A DNA stretch of 64,000 nt from Trichomonas tenax (Eukaryota > Parabasalia > Trichomonadida > Trichomonadidae), in the NCBI GenBank assembly GCA_023091735.1, contig JALKBU010000006.1:62001-126000 (forward strand). Direction: 5' to 3'. The position numbers were made by a program, and so were the translations under genes. How positions within the stretch are numbered: the first letter of the stretch is position 1; every line of letters starts with the position of its first letter. Shown here in pieces: positions 9,842-19,042 of this stretch. Under the pieces are notes generated by a model. That model was given only the letters and a program-made list of their open reading frames with translations, was not told where the DNA came from and did no database searches.

Positions 9842-12100
9842 TTATTCTTTGATTTCCGCGTTTCTCTTTAAAACTTCTATGTTGGAAGACAGAGTCTTGC
9901 TAACCTCTTCCATTTTAACTAAGTTCGTCAAATTCGTTAAGAGTGGTAAGACAATCTTTGCCGCAACTATATACTTATAGTACTCCTTGAATCCAGAATT
10001 TTTATCTGAGAAGTCGTTTCCGGCAGCTAATGCCTGCGTCATGATGTAGCTTGGTGCCCAGTATGCAGCAAAATCACAGAATTTGACCAAACACTTTAAA
10101 TAAATAATGTGATACTCCCAGTTTTCGATAATGTTGAAATTACTACTCTCTGAAACAACGGATAGCTCACCAATATTATCAAATACATGTATGTCATCAG
10201 CAGACATCAGCAACATTCTGACCATTTCTCTGATGAAAATTCTTTCATCACCTTTGCCTGGAACTAAGTCATCAAACATATCCAAGAAGTGCTTTATATT
10301 TGTCACACGCTTACGGAACATTTTGGCGGAGACTGGATGCAAAAGAGAAACTGCAAGTGCAACACAAAAAGTATCAACTCTGGAACCGATCGTATTCTTC
10401 AGAGGGATGGTAATTAAATATACAAGAGATGACAATCGAAGCGCAGAATGTGCAGGATTGATCTCTCTATTGAAATCATTTGCACTAGATAATTCACGAA
10501 GGAGTGTGGATCTATTGACTTAAATAAGAGCGAGTTATGGACAATTAGTAATACAAATTTTTTGATGAACAATTTTGAATCTTGAGCATTTCTTTCCCAA
10601 TCAAATGTCTCGTTGAGCTCCTGTCCTTTGACAAGCCTGTCACCTGTCGCATATCTCCACATTAAATATGGTGATTCATATGTCTTATTTGGTGCGAACT
10701 TCCTCAGGCCTACAATACTTTCTTTCTGAGATGGAGACTGAAAAGTGTTTTCTTCGAATTTGCAAGATTTTGTATTGCATGATCAGATATTTTATTGAGG
10801 ACTTGATCTTCTGGGAAAGCTAGTTGAAGCTCTCTGAGCGAGTGAATTGATCTAATCAAAGAGCCTGCGTTTTCATCTGTGCGGAATTTTTCATCTTCAA
10901 TATTAGGAACTTTTTTCAGTTTCTTGCTTCTTTCATGTTTTGTTTTCCTGAGAATGAAAACAGTGATGAAGAATACGATTGTGACTATGCCTAAACTTAC
11001 AATGAATATAACAGTGATATCGATTTTTCGAGATTGAATGCAACAAGCAACTTGTATTTAGGAATGTCTCTGATTGTTATGTTCGCCATTAAAAATAGAT
11101 GCTTTGTATGGTTGATCGGTATCTCCATCTCTTCTCCAGACTTTAGCTTCTCAAAGTGAGGAGCAACTGGACTCCAAAATTCATCATTGGGCTCATTGAT
11201 TGTTGGGAATATGTAATATTGCATTGATTCTGGGGTATCCAAATATTGATAAAAAGTTTTCTCATTGAAGAGAATTGTGTCATTAAAGGTTATAAATAGG
11301 AACTTTGATTCCGATGTCGAAGAGACTTTCCTCACACTTGAGATCAGGTGGGTAAGACTAACACCAGTTCCAGCAACAACTATGGAGTCTGACTCTGTGT
11401 CGTTCTCGAAAATAGCGCTACCAAGTGTGTACCTGGGAATGGAAACATTTGCAATCTTCTGGAAGTTACGCCAGAGGAAGAGATCGTAAGTTTTTGTAAC
11501 GAAAATTTCTGAGTCATCGATGATTGTTAGATCACCACCATCAACTTTAAACGACTTGAAATCTGTTACAATGCCACTGAAATGAGATCTCTCGAACTTT
11601 CCTTTTGAACTTGGCTTAGCATAGTAAAAATCAAAGTCATTTTTCGTAGTTGAGCTAGGGTTGTTCCATATGATGAGGCAGAAACTCTTTGTTGACTCAC
11701 CCAAGAAGAATATATTAGGTTTTGGATCAAGATGATCTCTTGTAGCCTTACAAAAGTTGATAAACTGATAAACTTTTGATTCGCTGCATTCGATCATTCC
11801 AGGAGTCTGTCTTATACCGTATAAAAACCTTGGACCGACTTCATATTGTTTCAAAAACTCTTCTACGCTTGCAGAGATTGCTCCAGCGTGTGCTCTAATA
11901 TGTTCGGAATAGATTTTTGTGATAGATCCCTTTGCAACTTTACTGGAACTGATCCATGGATATGTTAACGATGTAATAATAAAAACTAATACGATGAAAT
12001 ATAGTGTATTTTGGAGCAAATATGCTTTTCTGTTGTAGTCTGTTATGTTAGATTTCTTTTTGACGAACAATGAAAAAAGATTTTGTAATTTACATGGCAT
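9842..12100 (-). pseudogene. Receptor-type 3',5'-cyclic nucleotide phosphodiesterase, broken by three frameshifts
   Basis: One locus of about 753 codons spread over four frames. Frame A (12100 to about 11024) gives a cytosolic head, a transmembrane helix (near residues 32-50) and an ectodomain of about 300 residues. Frame B (about 11028-10760) gives the second membrane helix and a linker containing SIHSLRELQLAFP. Frame C (about 10761-10480) gives NETFDWERNAQDS and IDPHSFVNYLVQ, matching the start of a PDE catalytic domain. Frame D (about 10481-9842) gives the rest of the helical domain. Each junction is repaired by one A added to an A run (11024-11028, 10759-10761, 10479-10481). The catalytic domain also lacks ligands: the PYHNxxHA motif reads PAHSALR and HDxxHPG reads VSLLHPVS. 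Trichomonads have many membrane-bound cyclases and PDEs. An initiator precedes the first ATG. Confidence 0.72.
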
Positions 12101-12108
12101 AATTCTTC

Positions 12109-12116
12109 AGAAATGA
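12109..12116 (-). promoter_or_regulatory. Initiator of the phosphodiesterase locus
   Basis: On the minus strand TCATTTCT lies 8 bases before the ATG at 12100. The promoter of the broken gene is therefore still intact. Confidence 0.65.
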
Positions 12117-12281
12117 AAAATTTACATGTCATTTTATCAATATTCATCATTTTACTTGGCAAAATTATTGTCTTAGGATTTAATAAGGTTCCTGAGTTAA
12201 AATGCAAAATAGAAACAAGTTTATAAAATATCTTTAAAAATTAAATATAACAAAATAGGGGAAAAAATGAAATTGCGAAAA

Positions 12282-14447
12282 TTATTTGTCACTTGCTCGA
12301 ACGCGTACAATAATATCATAGATTGAATAACGTTGCTTGAGTTCATCCAAGACATTGTCTGGTGGTGGCGGTGGAATTGCATCAAAAACAGGACAGACAA
12401 GTGAAGGTAACTCTTTCTCAGAAGCCTGTTTATTCTCTGATTCAGAATAATATGAATAGTCATCTTCTTCCTGTTCGATTTCGTTCTCTGTCTTAGATGC
12501 AGATTCACATTGTTGAAGAGATTTCGGCTGAGGCTCAATCACGATGGATCTATATGCTGGTGTTCTATCTGATGGCATAGCTTTAACACATTCCATTGGA
12601 ACATCTATTGATGAATTTCCGTTTGCAATCTTTCTTAATAATGCCTGCAAATCATCCTGATAAGAGCTAGGATAAACATCTATATCAACCTTAATATTCA
12701 ATCTAACTCCACGTTTTTCAAAACCTAAAAGGAATGTTTCGAGATCTCCATATGGAATGTTAGGACTCAATATTGTAAGTTTTTGAATTACTCTGTTCTT
12801 CATAAGAGTTTCATTGAGCGTTGCAAGGAAATCTGCAGAGAGATTCTGATAAGAAAGATCAAGTTCTTTGATTGATCTGTTGCTTGCAATTACTGAAAGG
12901 ATTTCATTTGCAACATCATTTGGCATTTGCTTGGGTTTGCCCTGTATTATTAAAGTTTCAAGCCTATCATTTGTTGCAATATAATCTGAAAGATCTGAAA
13001 GACTGTTATCGGAATTTGCATATCCACTGCACGAGAACAATTTCAATTCTGGAAGTGCCTCTATAAATTTCAAGAATTTTCCATTAATTGGATTTGAATC
13101 CCAATACAATCCTATTAATTCTTGGCAAGTAACGTAAACTAACTTATCTAAACCTTCTTCGAGAGATCCTGATGTATTAATTAATGACGAAAGATGTAGT
13201 ATCATCTGATGTGCCGAATTATGAATGGCATTGAATAACGCAGGTACGTTCTTCGGAATTACTTTAACATTGTCCATGATAACTTCCTTGATTGTATCCG
13301 GAAAACGTGCAGATTTAGAAACTTGTGTCAAACAAAGATTTCCTGATAAATCAATCTTTTCGATCTTGCAGTCAACAAGCTTAAGGAGGCCCTTCATGAA
13401 TGTTATTATTTCAGTTTCGCAATTTGTGAATGAAACTATCGGAATATTTTTGCAAACATGTGTTGAGGTAAGAATGTACATTTCTGATATCTTATCTATC
13501 GTAATGGATCTCATAATTTTAAAGTTTTCTGATGTTTCGATACTTGTAAGAAATATTTTAAGCACTCTTCGTGACATTGAGTTCGAGAGAACAAGAGAAT
13601 TCAGTGAAATAGATTCAACAAGCTTTGCCAATATGTGTACGTATGAATCGCGTATCTCGTTATTCATGAAAATAAGCTCTTGCAAACCTGAATATTTGTT
13701 GCTGTGGAAAGCGTTGTATAATTCCATCGCCGAGTCGTCAAACTTCTCGCTGGTAACAATGCACTTCAGTTTTGTGCTCTTTGCAAGGAGACCAGCAACG
13801 TATTTCCAATTTGAGTGACCTTCGGAGGATGGCACGATTACTTTTTCTAGTTCGTTGTCGACTTCGAGGGCCTGTAGCACGTATTTATCGACTATGTTGA
13901 AGTGATTGAAAGTTGTACAATCGAATGTTGTCGTATTGGACTTGCTATAATCTGTAAATATTTTGAGATATTGAGCTTTCATTTCGACACCTTCGGAAAA
14001 CATTATCATTCTGAACCTTCGGAGACTTACTAATCTGTCTTTGACGAATTTATCAGGATCATCTTCTTCGAAAGAAATAATCGGTAATTCTGGGTCTGTT
14101 AAAATATTTCTTGCTTGTTTGATAAACAAAACTGCAAGGTCTTTTGCAGATGGATGTTCAAATGTAATTTGGCCTTTTTCGAAAGATAAATCAAGAATAT
14201 CAGTGATAGGATGGCTAATTTTCAGAAGATCGAACCAAGAGAACTTTCTTGATAGTGCTGGCTCCTTGGAAAACGGTCTAGACTTGTATAAACTTATTGA
14301 ACTTTCACGGCATACTAATAATCTTTTATCTTTCCCGCCTCTTGTGTTGATCTTTTCCCCCCAAACACTGCAGAAGACGACTTCTGTGATATCGGTCAGT
14401 ATATCAATATTAGAAACGTTTCCACCCAATTCATCCTTCTGCGACAT
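12282..14447 (-). CDS. CARMIL-like leucine-rich-repeat protein
   Basis: The 721-residue protein has an N-terminal segment (about 1-115) that looks like the PH-type head of CARMIL proteins. A ribonuclease-inhibitor-type LRR array follows (about 190-600), with units such as LQELIFMNNEI and IKELDLSYQNLSADFLATL. The tail is acidic and Ser-rich and includes a five-proline run (IPPPPPDN). CARMIL-type proteins regulate actin capping at the plasma membrane, and a cytoskeletal role is inferred here. The gene at 47180-49435 has the same plan and length and is a paralog by architecture. No canonical TCA initiator lies before the ATG; the sequence there is TGTAATTTTTTAAAA. Trichomonad genomes contain a sizeable family of such proteins. 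Confidence 0.65.
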   Translation of the reverse strand: MSQKDELGGNVSNIDILTDITEVVFCSVWGEKINTRGGKDKRLLVCRESSISLYKSRPFSKEPALSRKFSWFDLLKISHPITDILDLSFEKGQITFEHPSAKDLAVLFIKQARNILTDPELPIISFEEDDPDKFVKDRLVSLRRFRMIMFSEGVEMKAQYLKIFTDYSKSNTTTFDCTTFNHFNIVDKYVLQALEVDNELEKVIVPSSEGHSNWKYVAGLLAKSTKLKCIVTSEKFDDSAMELYNAFHSNKYSGLQELIFMNNEIRDSYVHILAKLVESISLNSLVLSNSMSRRVLKIFLTSIETSENFKIMRSITIDKISEMYILTSTHVCKNIPIVSFTNCETEIITFMKGLLKLVDCKIEKIDLSGNLCLTQVSKSARFPDTIKEVIMDNVKVIPKNVPALFNAIHNSAHQMILHLSSLINTSGSLEEGLDKLVYVTCQELIGLYWDSNPINGKFLKFIEALPELKLFSCSGYANSDNSLSDLSDYIATNDRLETLIIQGKPKQMPNDVANEILSVIASNRSIKELDLSYQNLSADFLATLNETLMKNRVIQKLTILSPNIPYGDLETFLLGFEKRGVRLNIKVDIDVYPSSYQDDLQALLRKIANGNSSIDVPMECVKAMPSDRTPAYRSIVIEPQPKSLQQCESASKTENEIEQEEDDYSYYSESENKQASEKELPSLVCPVFDAIPPPPPDNVLDELKQRYSIYDIIVRVRASDK

Positions 14448-14815
14448 TTTTAAAAAATTACAATAAAATTCTAAATTTGATTTTTAAGTTATTTCTGGAC
14501 AGAAGCCCCTATGAGGATTTTTTCAGGTTATTTTGACATCAATTGAAAAATCTCAGTCGGAAGAATAATCATGTTTATTTTGAAAAAATCAAAATTTTTA
14601 CGGCAAATTAAACCTTTAGAGCAAATCAAAAATATTTATTTTAACATATTATATGCATGCTCATTAGATATGAAATAAATTCATGATTGTGGCATTAATT
14701 CGTCTAAAATCTCCATCAAGATCGTATAACACCATCTACAATGATTACCAATTACTATAAAAAATCATGTGAATAATATATTTTACAAACAAAAAATAAA
14801 AAGATAAATATCGCA
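14448..14815 (+). other. Intergenic spacer, 368 bp
   Basis: AT-rich sequence between the LRR gene and the Pmp-like gene, both on the minus strand. Nothing is recognisable in it. Confidence 0.5.
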
Positions 14816-16090
14816 CTAAACAATAATCTTTTGGAGAGGAACAGAATATGATTTCTTGTTGTCAAGAACTATTGGAACTTGTTGTTCAATATCAGAGTTT
14901 TGGTTGAGCCTCTGAGTAACAATTAGAATAATTACAATGATTCCAAGTGCTGATGCTGCTTTTCTCATAAATTTTTCGCAATTCAGAACATATACAAACC
15001 TGTCCTCAACTGGAATCGAATCTGAAATAAACACGGTGCAGTTCACGCTAAATTCAATTTCATAAAAAGTTTTGTCATATTTTGTACAATCCACATTAGT
15101 AGTCTTCCATCTACCAGCTAAAAATTTCGTATTTGTTGGATTAAACTCGACATAGCTATTAGTAATTGTTGAATCATAATTAACATTTCCATAAATTGCT
15201 GGATAGTCACTACTCAATATGATCATTTCATCGAAAAAACACATCATTGGTGAATGAATAACACCTTGCCAACAAACAGTTTTGGTAATATTATCGAAAT
15301 TAAAGTATCGATTCACTGTAGAATTAGCAGCCGATTTGATTCTGTATCCAGAGCCTCCTTTACAATGAATAAACATACAGTACATTACACTGGATTCTCT
15401 CTTAGCTTCTATGAATCCACATGCTGTAGAATCTTTTGCAAACATTCGAGAAACATTCATGTTTCGAAGTGTGAGAGCCGAGGAAATTGCCCAACTAGAC
15501 TTATTGCAGGCTTTAAGTATTTTATAAGCTGTAACGGTAATCAATTCAAGGGAAGAATTGCATGATATGTGAGATGCAACAAAGAAAGTTGCTGCAAGAT
15601 TTGATTGACAATCAACAAAACATAACTTCGAAACATTTGCTTTGTAATTTAGTGCATGAATGGCTCCTCCTGCATGTAAGGCTTTGCAATCATTGAAATA
15701 TGAGTTAAAAATGTTGATTTGATAATCTGAAACATTGGGGGCAACTGCATTCAGTACACCACCATCGTCTTCAGAAAAACATGTTATAAATATACATGAA
15801 TCAAATAGAATTGTGTAAGAGTTATTAATAATTGGTTGATTTTGGATGAATATTTCTGAAATGTATTCATTTGAGTTAATTTTGATAGCAGTATTAAGTG
15901 TTTTAACAACTTTTGTATTCTGAATTGTGAGAATTTTGTTTTGAATCGATGAATAATATAAGTGGTTTCCGATTTTGTGAAATTTTGATGAATATAGTCG
16001 AAGAGATGACCTGGCGTTTGATGGAGATGGTGAAAAAAGTGGACTACTAATGGCTTTAGCAATCCGTAGTTGAGATAAAGATATGTTCAT
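14816..16090 (-). CDS. Pmp-like (polymorphic membrane protein-like) surface protein
   Basis: The protein is 424 residues from the first ATG (16090). The central part has the spacing of a right-handed beta-helix and carries a GGAI motif in CKALHAGGAIHA, a GGVL motif (DDGGVLNAVA) and FNSYFNDC. The GGA(I/L/V) and FxxN motifs are the hallmarks of chlamydial Pmp proteins and of the trichomonad Pmp family. A transmembrane helix lies near the C-terminus (ALGIIVIILIVTQRL), followed by a tail of about 30 residues. Trichomonad Pmp proteins are surface-exposed and are considered candidate adhesins; that role is inferred. The N-terminus lacks a clear signal peptide. Two further codons upstream start with TTG and are not used here. 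Confidence 0.65.
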   Translation of the reverse strand: MNISLSQLRIAKAISSPLFSPSPSNARSSLRLYSSKFHKIGNHLYYSSIQNKILTIQNTKVVKTLNTAIKINSNEYISEIFIQNQPIINNSYTILFDSCIFITCFSEDDGGVLNAVAPNVSDYQINIFNSYFNDCKALHAGGAIHALNYKANVSKLCFVDCQSNLAATFFVASHISCNSSLELITVTAYKILKACNKSSWAISSALTLRNMNVSRMFAKDSTACGFIEAKRESSVMYCMFIHCKGGSGYRIKSAANSTVNRYFNFDNITKTVCWQGVIHSPMMCFFDEMIILSSDYPAIYGNVNYDSTITNSYVEFNPTNTKFLAGRWKTTNVDCTKYDKTFYEIEFSVNCTVFISDSIPVEDRFVYVLNCEKFMRKAASALGIIVIILIVTQRLNQNSDIEQQVPIVLDNKKSYSVPLQKIIV

Positions 16091-16138
16091 TATCAAAATA
16101 TAAGAGAAATCAGACTTTTATTCACAAATATGAAATAA

Positions 16139-17110
16139 ATGTCTTTAGGCAGCATATTTATTGGTTTTTGGGCAAAATTTCGAAGTTTAAAAGTGACAAA
16201 GTTGACGTTTAAAAATTCTAGATTCATGGATAAGTTATCAGCACGACAGCTTCAGCAGAAGTTGAATGAGATTGGATTTGATCAGTATTCGTCTGCATTC
16301 CTTCAGAATGAAATATCAGGTGCTGATATTCCATACATCACTGAAGATCATTTGATCGAAATGGGTGTTGAACTTATTGGTCACAGAATGCTTCTTTTGA
16401 AGAGGTTGGACGAATTGTATAATGGAAAATACGTTGATCCTGTTAATTTATCGAATAATTCTTCTAGACTGGTTTCAAGACCAAAAGCAGAGCTTAAGCA
16501 AAGTGCCAGCAACAATCTATTCGCATCTGCAAAGCATAATTACGATGACAACTTAGATTCTGAAAATCATTTCGAATATAAGGTAACAAAGCAAACATCC
16601 AAGATTTCGCGCACACCAAAGATTGACCACTATCACGGAGAAAGTGATGAGAGTGAAAAGCGCGCAAATAGAAGAGAACCAACTCCAATGCAACAGAAAG
16701 AAGATATTCCGCGTCCAATTCTCAAAGCATCCAATGCTTCATCATCTTCAAGACAAGATTTATCAGATTCAGATCATATTAGACCAACAAAGAGGGAAAC
16801 ACCAAAATTATCTCGCGCTACAATACAAAACAATGCTGTTGAAGAAAAGAAAGCGCAAAGAAGTGAAGGTCTAAAGATAAGTGAAGCTTCTTCAGTAATC
16901 AGAAATTCTACATCAAAACTCCAAACAAAGTCATCTCAACCAGCATTACAGGCTGTAGCCTCAGATTCTAACTTAAATACTCAGGATTTGAACACTCAAG
17001 ATGGATCAGATAGAGTAGTTTGCCAATATTGTGGCCGCAAGTTCCTTCCTGATGCAGCTAGACGTCATATTCCTGTCTGCGGAAGAATTAGGGGTATGTC
17101 CAAGAAATAA
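16139..17110 (+). CDS. SAM domain and C2HC zinc-finger protein
   Basis: A SAM domain occupies about residues 31-94 of the 323-residue frame (LSARQLQQKLNEIGFDQY through HRMLLLKRLDEL). A long Ser/Lys-rich, probably disordered linker follows, and the end is a C2HC zinc finger, VCQYCGRKFLPDAARRHIPVC (Cys, Cys, His, Cys). SAM domains mediate protein-protein association; C2HC fingers of this type occur in ZC2HC1-like cytoskeletal and ciliary proteins, so a structural adaptor role is likely. The start is uncertain: an in-frame ATG at 16226 (MDKLSARQL) begins right at the SAM domain, and the first 29 residues look unconserved. A weak initiator-like TCACAAATA precedes 16139, and none precedes 16226. 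Confidence 0.7.
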   Translation: MSLGSIFIGFWAKFRSLKVTKLTFKNSRFMDKLSARQLQQKLNEIGFDQYSSAFLQNEISGADIPYITEDHLIEMGVELIGHRMLLLKRLDELYNGKYVDPVNLSNNSSRLVSRPKAELKQSASNNLFASAKHNYDDNLDSENHFEYKVTKQTSKISRTPKIDHYHGESDESEKRANRREPTPMQQKEDIPRPILKASNASSSSRQDLSDSDHIRPTKRETPKLSRATIQNNAVEEKKAQRSEGLKISEASSVIRNSTSKLQTKSSQPALQAVASDSNLNTQDLNTQDGSDRVVCQYCGRKFLPDAARRHIPVCGRIRGMSKK

Positions 17111-17336
17111 TTTTAAAATTGTGTTATGGAAATTATATTTTTGATAAAATATTTATATATTCAGTCATATATTTAATCACATACTCCCCCAAAGTAAATG
17201 AAACTGATGGAATATAATATGTCTCATAGAATATATAGTTTTAAGATGTCAACTTTATTTTTCTTTTTAAAAATGTAGTTAAAGTAAAGATGAGCTTTAG
17301 TAGAGGTATCTGGGCTGTTCAAATATTTAAGAATAT

Positions 17337-17738
17337 TTATTCGACAAGCTTGAATTGCTGAAGAACCAGTTTATCCTCGCATAATTCTTCGTCCATGCAT
17401 ATTTCTGTAGCCCACTCCTGGATTGCGTCACGGCGCATAACGACGAAGTCTCCTTCGCGGTTTCCGACGAATTTCTTTGGTGGAAACAATCTAAGAAGAC
17501 GGATTGCACCATAATTGTATATTAATTTCTCATTGAACTCAAGAAGTGCGCTATAGCGATACTCGCATTCTGTTGTTTTGACGGAACCGTTCTCATTGCG
17601 TGTGCATTGGAATGTGTAGAAAACGACTTTACCGTCATCACGATGTCCTGTGATGACAATGGAGATCTTGTTCTCGCTTGGGCAGGCAGCAAGTTGTTTC
17701 TCCTTGATCTCATTCTGAACTGCTGGATCGACAGTCAT
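17337..17738 (-). CDS. Small PX-domain protein
   Basis: The 133-residue protein is almost entirely one phox-homology domain. ISIVITGHR begins the first strand, CEYRYSALLEFNEKL carries the RY-S/A basic motif that contacts the 3-phosphate of PtdIns3P, and LFPPKKFVGN is the characteristic proline-rich loop. It should bind phosphoinositides on endosomal membranes. Codons are strongly biased (AAG, CTC/CTT, AAC), which suggests good expression. No TCA initiator is seen just before the ATG. A paralogous PX domain is at 29255-29746. A second overlapping frame at 17327-17512 is a shadow. Confidence 0.8.
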   Translation of the reverse strand: MTVDPAVQNEIKEKQLAACPSENKISIVITGHRDDGKVVFYTFQCTRNENGSVKTTECEYRYSALLEFNEKLIYNYGAIRLLRLFPPKKFVGNREGDFVVMRRDAIQEWATEICMDEELCEDKLVLQQFKLVE

Positions 17739-19042
17739 TTCGAAATTTGGGACGGTTTCGGCGGTTTATTACAGATTTTTATTTTTCTTTAATCATCATA
17801 TGGATGTGCGGATTGGGCACTTTTTTGAGCTCCTTGAAAACCCCCCAAATATTCATTCATTGCCCTGAAATATTTAGTCTTCCACCTGATTAAATTTTAT
17901 AAACCCTAACTATTATCGTTCCCCATTTTTCTTCCAATGCCCCCTTTTTATCTACTAAAACTATCCCCTTTATATTGATTTATACCCCTTTTTAGTCAAT
18001 AATCTCCCTCATTTTTTTGTTCTGACCCTTTATTTTTCTTAAAAAGTGACAGCATTCTGCACCGATCTTGCGCAAATTCGCACAATGCGCTCTATGACAG
18101 CGGTATTGCAAATAACTCATATAAAGGAATGGAAACAAAAAAGGGCATATTTAACAAGAATCTTTTGAGATAATTTTGATTTTCTTATATTGTATATATG
18201 ATTAAAGAATCACAATATACACATCTAGGCCATATGAATGGCAGTTAATTTTAAGTTTGTAATACATGATTCAAATTATCATATGAAAAATTTGAAATTG
18301 TGAGGGATAAATGGACGGAATCAATTACAATTAAATAGTATAGTATGAAGGACTAACTACCAAATGAAGAAAACTACAAGTATCTTGTGATGACTTTGCG
18401 TGCTCTGTTTACTAGCTGATATTAGAGTACATTACTCACATGGATGCTGCCAGTAAGGTTTTGCTTTTATTTTAAACAGCATCAAGATTTTGAAAAATGT
18501 ATATACTTTTGAAAACATTCATTTTTTCATTAAAAACAATAAAATCAATTAACACTGTAGCTTTCTAGACCGATTATGTTTAAAACATGGTATATAGCTA
18601 TAATATGAGGGGCTGCTCCTCAGGGTCCTTGCCACTTTTGCGCATGCTTTTCAAAAATCGTGCGCATTGGCCTTAAAAAGGCCAATGCGCACAACCATAA
18701 CCATCAGTTTTCTTACATCAAATATAGTTTAGAAAACACAAAAACTTTAATTCATCAAATGAAAGGGAAGCATCGGGAGGATCAAGAGCACTTTCCCACA
18801 TCATACATTTTCATATAAGAGAGATTTTGAATGCTCAAATGTCTCATTCTGTATACTCAAGGATATCAAATTGTAATTAAGTATGCCGATGGCGTGCATA
18901 CCAACATGTTCTTGAAGTTCAATAATCCTGAAGTTCTAGCATGTTTGAAATTGACTTACAATAATATTATCACCTGCTGGAAATTTTCAATTTTTATGAC
19001 TTTCTGACACTTTACATTGAACAATTATTTAGCTGTCAAAAA
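17739..19042 (+). other. Intergenic spacer, 1.3 kb, with C-runs and a hairpin
   Basis: No frame of gene quality is present. The left part has several short C runs (CCCCCC at about 17840, CCCC at about 17930). A minus-strand TCACTTTTT lies at about 18042-18050 but leads to no open frame. A perfect palindrome at 18658-18692 is listed separately. The segment from 18720 to 19040 is ordinary AT-rich sequence. Confidence 0.5.
18660..18692. repeat. Perfect 15-bp inverted repeat (hairpin)
   Basis: GTGCGCATTGGCC (18660-18672) and GGCCAATGCGCAC (18680-18692) are exact reverse complements. With the TT and AA inside them the stem extends to 15 bp around a three-base AAA loop. The arms are much richer in G+C than the surroundings. 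No symmetry continues outside the arms and no flanking duplication is evident, so it is not an obvious transposon end. Confidence 0.8.

Noticed and set aside
10131..10523. 130-codon plus-strand frame
   Set aside because: It is antisense to the phosphodiesterase locus, whose minus-strand frames give coherent family similarity.
13225..13818. 197-codon plus-strand frame
   Set aside because: It is antisense to the LRR gene at 12282-14447, has no initiator and no motif.
18042..18050. Minus-strand TCACTTTTT as a promoter
   Set aside because: No open frame follows within the normal 5' UTR length; the PX gene starts about 300 bases further on.
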